From NCBI GenBank assembly GCA_034430155.1, contig DAOUET010000080.1:1-58602 (forward strand): a stretch of 58,602 bases of DNA, in the 5' to 3' direction. A model generated the notes under the pieces. The model was not told the origin of the DNA. It was given only the letters and a program-made list of their open reading frames with translations, and did not search any database. The stretch's first letter is position 1. Each line of letters opens with the position of its first letter. Source of the DNA: DAOUET01 sp034430155. Its GTDB lineage: Bacteria > Chloroflexota > Anaerolineae > Anaerolineales > UBA4823. A program made the position numbers and the translations under genes. Of this stretch, positions 18,299 through 26,462 are shown piece by piece.

Positions 18299-19438
18299 AT
18301 GTCAGATAGTTTATCCTCTACTCATGCACCTACCCGAAGACGATTTCCATATTCGATTCGAATTGAGCCACGCCTGAAAGAGCCGCCCCGCTGGTACCCT
18401 TTTGCAATATCGATCGGTGCGATTGTACTGGCGTTGATGGCGGGCGGCGTCATTATTTTCCTGGCAGGTGGAGATCCCTTGCGGTCATATGTGCACATAG
18501 CCAAAGCTTCCTTCGGTAGTTTAGGTGTTTTTTCTGACACTATCGTCAAGGCAACGCCATTAATTCTTGTGGGGCTAGCCTGCGCTATCGCATTTCGTAT
18601 GCGCCTGTGGAACATTGGTGCTGAAGGACAATTCTTTCTGGGTGCTTTTGGCGCCAGTGCGGTCGTCCTGACTCCCTTGCTTCCCCCGGATACATCCCCG
18701 TGGATATTCATTCCAGCGATGATGTTGGCAGGCATTCTGGCAGGCGCGCTTTGGGGTTTTATTCCAGGTTATTTGAAAGCGCGTTTTAACGTTAACGAGA
18801 TCATTAGCACTCTTATGATGAACTACATCGCAGTTGCCTGGAACAATTTCTTCATTTATGCGGTGTGGAGTGAGGGGGGATTTCAAATGAGCCATGTGTT
18901 CCCAAAAAGCGCCTGGCTGCCCCGGCTGGCAGATTACGCTAAAGAAATACCGATATTTCGAGGACTAACCACACATTTAGGGCTATTAATGGGATTGGGG
19001 GCAGCCGTAGTAGTTTGGTTCGTTCTCTACCGCAGCCGCTGGGGATACGAGATACGTCTGATTGGGGATAATCCCAACGCGGCGCGTTATGCTGGGCTCA
19101 ACATCACTCGCAATGTCGTACTGGTGATGATGTTTTCGGGTGCGCTGGCTGGGCTGGCTGGTATGTCTGAGATTACCGGCGTGGTTCACCGTTTACAAGG
19201 ATCGATCTCTCCAGGTTACGGTTTCACCGGGATTATTATTGCCTGGCTTGCCAAGCTCAATCCCTTCGCTGTGGTTCTCGTGTCGGTATTTTTTGGCGCT
19301 TTGATCCTGGCTGGGCGTGAGATTCAACCATCTGGTATCCCGAAAATGATCCAGGGTATTATCCTGGTGTGTTTGATCGCCAGCGATTTCTTATTGCGCT
19401 ACCGTATCCGGATTGTACGCCAGGCAGAGGAGGCTTAG
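18299..19438 (+). CDS. ABC transporter permease (YufP/BmpB-like)
   Basis: A 379-residue inner-membrane permease of the branched-chain/sugar-nucleoside class. About eight to ten hydrophobic segments; the landmark RLWNIGAEGQFFLGAFG near residue 100 and FNVNEIISTLMMNYIA near 165 are typical of nucleoside importer permeases. A polar N-terminus of about 35 residues precedes the first helix. It starts four bases after the ATPase stop and ends four bases before the second permease, so translation is probably coupled. Confidence 0.92.
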   Translation: MSDSLSSTHAPTRRRFPYSIRIEPRLKEPPRWYPFAISIGAIVLALMAGGVIIFLAGGDPLRSYVHIAKASFGSLGVFSDTIVKATPLILVGLACAIAFRMRLWNIGAEGQFFLGAFGASAVVLTPLLPPDTSPWIFIPAMMLAGILAGALWGFIPGYLKARFNVNEIISTLMMNYIAVAWNNFFIYAVWSEGGFQMSHVFPKSAWLPRLADYAKEIPIFRGLTTHLGLLMGLGAAVVVWFVLYRSRWGYEIRLIGDNPNAARYAGLNITRNVVLVMMFSGALAGLAGMSEITGVVHRLQGSISPGYGFTGIIIAWLAKLNPFAVVLVSVFFGALILAGREIQPSGIPKMIQGIILVCLIASDFLLRYRIRIVRQAEEA

Positions 19439-19441
19439 CTC

Positions 19442-20410
19442 ATGAATTTTGTGATAATCCTTCAGGCTGGCGTAGCGAGCGGCACTGCGCTGCTATTCGC
19501 TACTTTGGGGGAGCTTCTGGCGGAACGCTCTGGCGTTTTAAACCTGGGGGTAGAGGGTATGATGCTGATCGGTGCGGTGAGCGCCTATAGCATCGCATTG
19601 GCGACTGGTGATCCCTGGATAGGCGTCCTGGTAGCCATGCTGGTTGCCGGCATCTTCAGCCAGATTCACGCCTTTATCGCCATCACACTGCAGGCCGACC
19701 AGGTAGTCAGTGGATTGGCACTCACTTTCCTGGGGGCTGGGGTTAGTGTGGTGCTTGGGGAAGGATTAAGCAAAGCTGGCGCGGTTTCATTGTTGCCCAG
19801 CTTTTCTATTCCGCTGCTTTCACAAATCCCCATCTTGGGTCCCATCTTCTTCATGGACCAGAGTGTAATGGTGTATCTTGGTTATCTTCTAATGCCATTG
19901 ACCTGGTATTACCTGAACCGTACCCGCCCCGGCATGCATCTACGAGCGGTAGGCGAACAACCCGCCGCGGCGGATTCCTTGGGCATAAACGTTTATGCAC
20001 TGCGTTATTTCTACGTATTTATAGGCGGTATTTTGGCGGGTTTGGCGGGCGCAACCATCAGCCTGGCGATCTCCCCTGGCTGGTTCAGCGAGCTGACCAC
20101 CGCAGGCCAAGGCTGGATCGCGATTGGGTTGGTCATCTTCGCCCAGTGGGACCCGATCCGGGCAGCGGTTGGATCGTATGCCTTTGGCGCTCTCCGCCGC
20201 TTAGTCTTGGATATCCAAGGTCCTACCATGCTCTTGGGATTACGCAATCCTTTTTATTACAACCCATATTTGGGCTTCTTCCTTCAGATGCTACCATACG
20301 CCTTTACCATCATTGTGCTGGTAATTGGGTCTCGAGAGGCGGTTCGTAAACGACTGGGCGCGCCAGCAGCGCTTGGTCTTCCTTTTATTCGGGGAGAGAG
20401 AGGGCTGTAA
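19442..20410 (+). CDS. ABC transporter permease (YufQ-like)
   Basis: A 322-residue permease, the partner of the preceding one. Landmarks are GELLAERSGVLNLGVEGMML near residue 24, ALQADQVVSGLALTF near 80 and GQGWIAIGLVIFAQWDP near 225, all normal for the family. Eight to ten membrane helices are predicted by eye. The pair would form the heterodimeric channel for a nucleoside or purine base. The reading frame is intact and closes the transporter operon. Confidence 0.92.
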   Translation: MNFVIILQAGVASGTALLFATLGELLAERSGVLNLGVEGMMLIGAVSAYSIALATGDPWIGVLVAMLVAGIFSQIHAFIAITLQADQVVSGLALTFLGAGVSVVLGEGLSKAGAVSLLPSFSIPLLSQIPILGPIFFMDQSVMVYLGYLLMPLTWYYLNRTRPGMHLRAVGEQPAAADSLGINVYALRYFYVFIGGILAGLAGATISLAISPGWFSELTTAGQGWIAIGLVIFAQWDPIRAAVGSYAFGALRRLVLDIQGPTMLLGLRNPFYYNPYLGFFLQMLPYAFTIIVLVIGSREAVRKRLGAPAALGLPFIRGERGL

Positions 20411-20462
20411 TAAAGCTCGATTGGGAAAGAAGCGTTTTTCTGTTCAACGGACAAGGGATTAT

Positions 20463-21716
20463 ATGGAACAAAAAGACCATTTTCTGGGGTATCGCTGTTC
20501 GCTTTGTGGAAATGAGTACACGCCAGATAAAGTAACTTATACTTGCCCTAAAGAGGGGGGAAACCTGGACATTGTGCTCGATTACCAGTCGATAAAGAAA
20601 TCGACCTCCCCTGAAGTCGTACAAGCTTCTCAGGATCATTCATTATGGCGGTATTTACCCCTCTTACCGATTGGCGACCCTGAAGGTTATTTGACGCCTT
20701 TAAGAGCAGCTGGTTGGACGCGACTATTCTCACCTTCCGCTATGCGACTGCGTCTGGGGCTTCAGTTCCTTTGGGTGAAGGATGAGAGCTACAACCCGAC
20801 AGCTTCATTCAAAGACCGGGCGAGTGCCGTCGTGGTAGGGCGTGCCCGTGAGATTGGAGCGCAGGTAGTTGTGACGGCATCGACGGGCAACGCGGGCGCT
20901 GCCTTGGCAGGGATGGCTGCGGCTGTAGGGCACCAAGCGGTTATTCTTGCTCCACGTAGTGCCCCCCCTGCAAAAATCGCCCAATTATTGATATTCGGCG
21001 CTCAGGTGTATTTGGTAGACGGTAATTATGATCAGGCCTTTGAACTTTCGATCCAGGCGGCCCGAGAATTTGGCTGGTATTGCCGTAACACGGGGTATAA
21101 TCCCTTCACTGCCGAGGGAAAGAAGACCGCTGCATTAGAAATTTGGGAATGTTTGCTCAGCCGCCAAACATTTGAAAGCCCCTTGACGATATTTGTCCCC
21201 GTTGGTGATGGCAATATTATCTCCGGAATACATAAAGGGTTCAAGGATTTGCAGGAGCTCGGCTGGCTGGAGCAGATGCCACGCCTCTTCGGCATACAGG
21301 CGGAGGGTTCGGCGGCTATTGCCAACGCTTTTATTAATGGAACGGAAACGATTACACCGGTTGCAGCAAACACACTGGCTGATAGTATTTCAGTGGATTT
21401 TCCCCGCGATGGTGTGCGGGCCGTCCGAGCTGCCAGACAAACCGGTGGAAAATATATTAAGGTGAGTGATGGCGAGATCCTGAATGCAATGGCTGAATTA
21501 GGAAAAGCAGGTATATTCGCTGAACCAGCAGGCGCAACCTCATATGCCGGGCTGCTCAAAGCTATTGAAAAAGGCGATATCCAGGCGGAGGACCCGGTGT
21601 TGGTACTCAATACCGGTAGTGGGCTCAAAGATGTGGGAGCGGTCTCAAAGGCTGTGAGCGAGGCTACTGTGATCGAACCAGAATTGGAGGCGGTCAGACG
21701 AGCGATTGCCTTGTAA
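20463..21716 (+). CDS. Threonine synthase-like PLP enzyme
   Basis: A 417-residue fold-type II PLP enzyme. The N-terminus has a Cys-rich segment (CSLCG then TCPKEGG), as in many threonine synthases. The PLP-binding Lys is in NPTASFKDRAS near residue 115; the phosphate loop is ASTGNAGAALAG. C-terminal motifs include VPVGDGNIISG and LNTGSGLKD. Threonine synthase releases phosphate from phosphohomoserine; no other threonine gene is nearby. In this neighbourhood an ammonia-lyase role, such as the one filled by YgeX in E. coli, is possible. The start is placed at ATG 20463, preceded by AAGGGA, because an upstream extension to 20325 overlaps the permease. Confidence 0.88.
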   Translation: MEQKDHFLGYRCSLCGNEYTPDKVTYTCPKEGGNLDIVLDYQSIKKSTSPEVVQASQDHSLWRYLPLLPIGDPEGYLTPLRAAGWTRLFSPSAMRLRLGLQFLWVKDESYNPTASFKDRASAVVVGRAREIGAQVVVTASTGNAGAALAGMAAAVGHQAVILAPRSAPPAKIAQLLIFGAQVYLVDGNYDQAFELSIQAAREFGWYCRNTGYNPFTAEGKKTAALEIWECLLSRQTFESPLTIFVPVGDGNIISGIHKGFKDLQELGWLEQMPRLFGIQAEGSAAIANAFINGTETITPVAANTLADSISVDFPRDGVRAVRAARQTGGKYIKVSDGEILNAMAELGKAGIFAEPAGATSYAGLLKAIEKGDIQAEDPVLVLNTGSGLKDVGAVSKAVSEATVIEPELEAVRRAIAL

Positions 21717-21771
21717 GTATCCCCGCTATCGCTTCGAAGAAATTCTAACCTTAGGCGCGGTTTTAATCCTT

Positions 21772-22773
21772 ATGGAAAGACCCATTTTCTCCATTATCGC
21801 TCCAATTTTCAACGAGGTAAAGACCTTGCCCGAGCTTTATCGCCGGGTGATACAGGTATTGGATTCGACTGGCGAATCATGGGAATTAATTCTAATCGAT
21901 GATGGTTCTGTAGATGGATCTACGGATTTTATTAGGGAGCTTGCCAACCAAGACCAACGTATCAGGCCGGTGATCTTTGCAAGAAATTTCGGTCACCAGA
22001 TCGCCGTGACAGCTGGCCTGGATTACAGCCGTGGCCAAGCGGTGGTCATAATGGATGCCGATTTGCAGGATCCTCCAGAAGTCATCTTGGATATGATCAA
22101 TAAATGGCACGAGGGCTATGAGATTGTATATGCGGTGCGGGCTGAAAGGGAAGGCGAGAGCTGGTTTAAAATCCTCACAGCTACTCTGTTTTACCGCATC
22201 ATTTACCGCATTACCGATATAAACATCCCAGTTGACACAGGTGATTTTCGCCTTCTGGATCGCAAGGTAGTGAATGTGCTTAATAAGATGCGGGAACGTC
22301 ACCGCTTCCTGCGGGGTATGTCAGCCTGGGTAGGTTTCCGGCAAACCGGCGTTGAATACCACCGGGCAGCCCGTTATGCAGGTGAGACGAAATATCCATT
22401 CAGGAAGATGCTGCGATTAGCGATTACTGCCATCACCGGGTACTCATTTTTCCCTCTCCAAGTAGCGACTGTATTGGGGTTCATTTCAGCAGGTATCAGC
22501 ATCTTGGCAATCCCGGTAGTGATTGCTATCCGGTTATGGGCAGCTCAGGAACCGCCTCTCTTAGGTCAGGCAACCACCTTGATTGCGGTATTGTTCTTGG
22601 GAGGCGTGCAATTGATCTCTCTTGGTATCCTAGGAGAATACATCGGCAGGTTATATGATGAAGCTCGCGGGAGACCTTTATACATCGTTAGGGAAGCGCC
22701 TGATGAACCCAACCAAGAAAGAACCGTTAAAACAAGTCAACAGGGGGAGAAAGTAAGAGAGCTTGAAGATTAA
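21772..22773 (+). CDS. Family 2 glycosyltransferase (GtrB/DPM1-like)
   Basis: A 333-residue enzyme that transfers a sugar, typically from a nucleotide sugar to a polyprenyl phosphate. The GT-A domain has SIIAPIFNE at the start, ILIDDGSVDGS near residue 44, the metal motif VIMDADLQDPPE near 85, and RNFGHQIAVTAGLD. Two C-terminal membrane helices lie near residues 225-250 and 262-290, as in GtrB. It is not obviously related to purine use and may be a passenger in the island. The start is set at ATG 21772. Confidence 0.9.
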   Translation: MERPIFSIIAPIFNEVKTLPELYRRVIQVLDSTGESWELILIDDGSVDGSTDFIRELANQDQRIRPVIFARNFGHQIAVTAGLDYSRGQAVVIMDADLQDPPEVILDMINKWHEGYEIVYAVRAEREGESWFKILTATLFYRIIYRITDINIPVDTGDFRLLDRKVVNVLNKMRERHRFLRGMSAWVGFRQTGVEYHRAARYAGETKYPFRKMLRLAITAITGYSFFPLQVATVLGFISAGISILAIPVVIAIRLWAAQEPPLLGQATTLIAVLFLGGVQLISLGILGEYIGRLYDEARGRPLYIVREAPDEPNQERTVKTSQQGEKVRELED

Positions 22774-22866
22774 AGACGGATTGAGGGCAATTAAATCATT
22801 TGGAGGGTACACCCATAACCACTGCTGAAAACCAAGAACGAGGAATGAAAGGATTTCGTATTCAAT

Positions 22867-24327
22867 ATGATTGACCTTACCATCGATGAAAGGCGACGAG
22901 AACGTGTCCTCCAAAGGGTTAAAGAGCGGAATATCATCATCCCAACCTTCGCCCAAATGAAAGATCCCGATCTGATTCCGGAGAAGATCAGGCAATCACT
23001 TAGGCGAGTCGGGCTATGGGATGTCAACCCACTCAATTTATTCCGCATTACCTGGAAGAACCAACCGGTAGCCAATGGGGGTGGATTTGGAGGAGTCAAT
23101 TACCTTGAATTTCCCAAGGTATTAACGGGAGTAAAAGCCCGCATAATTGCATTGATCGGTAAATGGTTCCCTACCGGCGCGCACAAAGTGGGGGCGGCCT
23201 TTGCCTGTCTGGTGCCGCGCCTGGTGACAGGGCAGTTCGATCCAACCACACAAAAAGCAGTTTGGCCTTCAACCGGGAATTATTGCCGGGGGGGTGCCTA
23301 CGACTCGGCGCTACTTGCATGCGAGTCGATCGCGATATTACCGGAAGGAATGAGCCGTGAACGCTTTGATTGGTTATCGAAGATCGCTGGTGAAGTGATC
23401 GCCACCCCAGGCAGCGAATCGAATGTCAAAGAGATTTTTGATAAATGTTGGGAGTTACGCCAATCGGGTGAAGACCTGATGATTTTCAACCAATTTGATG
23501 AATTTGGCAATTACCTTTGGCATTATGAAGTCACCGGTCATGCTATGGAGCAAGTATTACGAAAGGTCATGGGACCTGATGATCATTTCAGGGGTATGGC
23601 TTCGGCGACTGGTTCAGGCGGGACGATAGCCAGCGGCGATTATTTGAAGCAGGTATTTCCCACCAGCAAAATTGTTGCCAGCGAGGCGTTGCAATGCCCG
23701 ACTTTGCTTGAGAATGGGTTTGGTGCTCACCGCATCGAGGGAATCGGAGACAAGCACGTGCCGTGGATTCATAATGTCAAGAACACGGACATGGTCGTGG
23801 CAATCGACGATGCGGCCGTGGTGAACCTGGCGCGCCTGTTCAATGAAGCGGCGGGACGTGCTTATTTAGTCGGGCAGGGGCTGCCTGAAGATTTTGTCGA
23901 GAAGCTCGATCTGCTGGGTTTTTCCAGTATTGCCAACCTTCTCTCTGCTATAAAATTTGCGAAGTATTACGAATTGGAGGAACATGACATTGTATTGACA
24001 ATTTTGACCGACTCGATGGAGCTTTATGGTAGCCGTTTGCATGAGATGCGGACAGAATTAGGAGCGTATGATGACCTGGATTCAGCAGCTCATTATGCAC
24101 GTTATCTCTTAGGACAATCTACAGATAATCTAGTCGAGTTGACTTATCCAGCGCGCCGGCGTATCCACAACCTGAAGTATTTCACCTGGGTAGAACAACA
24201 AGGGAAGACATACCAAGAAATTATTGATCAGTGGTACCAACCCGATTATTGGACGCTTGTACAGGGACAGGTCTCGGAAATAGACGCTTTAATCGAGGAG
24301 TTCAACCAACGCTCAGGTTTACAGTAA
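22867..24327 (+). CDS. PLP-dependent enzyme, cysteine synthase-like beta subunit
   Basis: A 486-residue fold-type II PLP enzyme, longer than cysteine synthase or diaminopropionate ammonia-lyase. The candidate Schiff-base Lys is in PTGAHKVGAAF near residue 103, with WPSTGNYCRGGAYDSALLA as the phosphate-binding part and GMASATGSGGTIASGD further on. The C-terminal half has an unusual helical extension (YLLGQSTDNLVELTY and onward). Databases often carry such proteins as PLP-dependent protein subunit beta. It precedes the unknown protein and the hydantoinase by a few bases, so it may act on the product of ring opening, in the role of YgeX. Substrate not established. Confidence 0.78.
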   Translation: MIDLTIDERRRERVLQRVKERNIIIPTFAQMKDPDLIPEKIRQSLRRVGLWDVNPLNLFRITWKNQPVANGGGFGGVNYLEFPKVLTGVKARIIALIGKWFPTGAHKVGAAFACLVPRLVTGQFDPTTQKAVWPSTGNYCRGGAYDSALLACESIAILPEGMSRERFDWLSKIAGEVIATPGSESNVKEIFDKCWELRQSGEDLMIFNQFDEFGNYLWHYEVTGHAMEQVLRKVMGPDDHFRGMASATGSGGTIASGDYLKQVFPTSKIVASEALQCPTLLENGFGAHRIEGIGDKHVPWIHNVKNTDMVVAIDDAAVVNLARLFNEAAGRAYLVGQGLPEDFVEKLDLLGFSSIANLLSAIKFAKYYELEEHDIVLTILTDSMELYGSRLHEMRTELGAYDDLDSAAHYARYLLGQSTDNLVELTYPARRRIHNLKYFTWVEQQGKTYQEIIDQWYQPDYWTLVQGQVSEIDALIEEFNQRSGLQ

Positions 24328-24334
24328 AAGAGCA

Positions 24335-24925
24335 ATGTCCTCTTTACCCACACCCACCAGTCTCATCCTTGTGGCAGTCATGAAAGAGCTGCGGGATCTG
24401 GAGATCGCCCGTTTGTTGGGATGGTACCGGATACCCTTGAGGTTTGCGCCCAAGGTGGTGGCGGTAGACTATTTGGCGTTTTATCAAACTGGGGTTTTTG
24501 GAGAAGAGAAGTGGCGCATCCAATACCTGGCGCCAGTGCGCGGCCATGAATTAATCACTCGAGCAGAATTACTGCAGGATGAACCCGAACATCCCCGCGC
24601 AAAAGAAGAATACTATAAAATTCAAATCGGCCCCCTGATCAACCTGCCACAACCTATTCTGGCCAAAAAATGGCGCCGGGTCACTTTTCTTTATACCACC
24701 GGCGAATACCTGCTCAGCGCCAGGACAGTAAACGATTTAGTGGTGCATTCGGAGGAGCGTCGGGTGTTATGGCAAGCATTGAGAGAACGGGCTAACCAGG
24801 CTCAGCAATATGGCTCTACAGACCTAGATGATATAGATATTGATCAGTTTCTTCTAGCGCAGATCCTGGGTATAAAGGAAGCTGAGCAGACGTACCAACC
24901 CGGAACTACGGACGGCTTTGATTAG
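24335..24925 (+). CDS. Protein of unknown function, between a PLP enzyme and a hydantoinase
   Basis: A 196-residue soluble protein not recognised. Near the N-terminus it reads VAVMKELRDLEIARLLGWYRIPLRFAP; a Trp/Tyr-rich beta section follows (VDYLAFYQTGVFGEEKW, IQYLAPVRGHEL), and the C-terminus is acidic (STDLDDIDIDQFLL). No metal motif or membrane helix. It starts seven bases after the previous stop and ends 36 bases before the hydantoinase, so it is probably cotranscribed with them. The short conserved-looking N-terminal block suggests a small enzyme or nucleic-acid-associated domain, but I cannot assign one. Confidence 0.7.
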   Translation: MSSLPTPTSLILVAVMKELRDLEIARLLGWYRIPLRFAPKVVAVDYLAFYQTGVFGEEKWRIQYLAPVRGHELITRAELLQDEPEHPRAKEEYYKIQIGPLINLPQPILAKKWRRVTFLYTTGEYLLSARTVNDLVVHSEERRVLWQALRERANQAQQYGSTDLDDIDIDQFLLAQILGIKEAEQTYQPGTTDGFD

Positions 24926-24961
24926 ACCCACTACCGAACTTCACCAGATTTGAGGCTATAA

Positions 24962-26383
24962 ATGCCAAGAACTATCGTTAAATCCGGTACGCTTATTACG
25001 GCATCGGAAACCTACACTGCTGATATCCTGGTAGAGGATGAAAAAATCGTTTCCATTGGCAAGGATATCGAATTTGCGGATGCATTGGTCATTGATGCAA
25101 AAGGAAAATTGGTGATGCCAGGAGGTGTTGACCCGCATGTGCATCTCGATTTGCCCATGTTTGATACCATCTCCTCGGATGATCACTATACTGGTCAAAA
25201 GGCAGCAGCGTTTGGCGGGACGACCACGGTGATCGATTTTGTGCCACAGGATAACCAGACCTTGAGGCATGCTGTGGAAGTCTGGCATGCCAGGGCGGAT
25301 CAAAAGGCGACTATTGACTTTGGTTTCCATATGAACATCACACAGCTGAACGATGAGGTTGCGGAAGAGATTCCGCAACTACTCGACTTGGGCATCACGA
25401 CCCTCAAGGTGTTTATGGCTTATAACGGTCGTCTGAGGCTCCAGGATGGTGAAATATTCCGGGTGCTCCGCATCGCCAAGGAACATGGGATGCTCACGAT
25501 GCTGCATGCTGAGAACGGCGATGTGATTGAGACATTGGTGGCGGAGGCTCTGGCGGCTGGTCATAGGTCGCCCGAATGGCATGCGATTACCCGCCCAGCA
25601 TGGGGTGCGGTTGAAAGCGTTTTACGAGGGGCAGCGTTAGCCGCGCAAGCTGGCGCTCCCCTATATGTCGTTCACCTAAACACGGCAGGGGGGGTGGAGC
25701 AGATACGATATGCCCGGCAGCAAGGTTTAGCAGTAATGGGCGAGACCTGCCCTCCTTATCTATTTTTCACAGTGGATCATTTACGCCGTCCGGACGGAGC
25801 AAAGTGGGTTTGCTCCCCACCGATGCGTTCCGTCGAGGATAACGAACGGCTTTGGCATGGTTTACGCGATGGAACCATCCAAACAATCGGCACAGACCAC
25901 TGTCCTTTTTTCTATGATGGCACTAAGTCGATCCTTTATGAAGGCAAAGAAATCGCCATTCCCGGCAAAGAGCTGGGCAAGGATGATTTCACCAAAATCC
26001 CCAATGGCGTTCCAGGGGTGGGCGACCGCTTACCGATCCTTTGGACCTATGGGGTCAGGGCGGGTCGAATAACGCCGAACCAATTCGTGGCATTGACCAG
26101 CACCAACCCGGCCAAGATATTTGGACTGTACCCGCGAAAGGGAGCTTTGTTACCAGGTTCCGATGCAGATCTGGTAATTTGGGATGCGGGGCGCCGATTA
26201 TCCTATGGCGTGGCCTACACCCATCACCGCACAGATTACAATCTCTACGAGAATTGGGAAGTGGTTGGCTTTCCTGAAAAGGTCTTTTTGCGCGGCCAAA
26301 TACTCGTGGACGGTGACCAATGGTTAGGCCGACCTGGGATCGGGAAATATTTGCATCGCCAACCATCTGCGCCTGTGCTGTAA
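24962..26383 (+). CDS. hyuA: Dihydropyrimidinase/hydantoinase
   Basis: A 473-residue cyclic amidohydrolase that opens dihydropyrimidine or hydantoin rings. Metal motif GVDPHVHLDLP near residue 58; the carboxylated Lys is in GITTLKVFMAY near 153; further ligands in MLHAENGDV and VVHLNTAGG, and the catalytic Asp in GTDHCPF. Length and order match dihydropyrimidinase rather than allantoinase. In the E. coli purine island HyuA stands in the same company (YgeW, YqeA, SsnA), where it would open a ring derived from urate. A GAGG seven bases before the ATG supports the start. It closes the island. Confidence 0.93.
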   Translation: MPRTIVKSGTLITASETYTADILVEDEKIVSIGKDIEFADALVIDAKGKLVMPGGVDPHVHLDLPMFDTISSDDHYTGQKAAAFGGTTTVIDFVPQDNQTLRHAVEVWHARADQKATIDFGFHMNITQLNDEVAEEIPQLLDLGITTLKVFMAYNGRLRLQDGEIFRVLRIAKEHGMLTMLHAENGDVIETLVAEALAAGHRSPEWHAITRPAWGAVESVLRGAALAAQAGAPLYVVHLNTAGGVEQIRYARQQGLAVMGETCPPYLFFTVDHLRRPDGAKWVCSPPMRSVEDNERLWHGLRDGTIQTIGTDHCPFFYDGTKSILYEGKEIAIPGKELGKDDFTKIPNGVPGVGDRLPILWTYGVRAGRITPNQFVALTSTNPAKIFGLYPRKGALLPGSDADLVIWDAGRRLSYGVAYTHHRTDYNLYENWEVVGFPEKVFLRGQILVDGDQWLGRPGIGKYLHRQPSAPVL

Positions 26384-26462
26384 GATAGATGCGTTGGTTT
26401 ATTGATCAGGCATTGATGACAGTCTTTTTTCGATCCACCACGACGCTTGCTTCCAGGCCCTG

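Noticed and set aside
21032..21628. Open frame of 198 codons opposite the threonine-synthase-like gene
   Set aside because: Antisense to a conserved enzyme, rich in Ser/Pro/Ala as expected from reverse reading.
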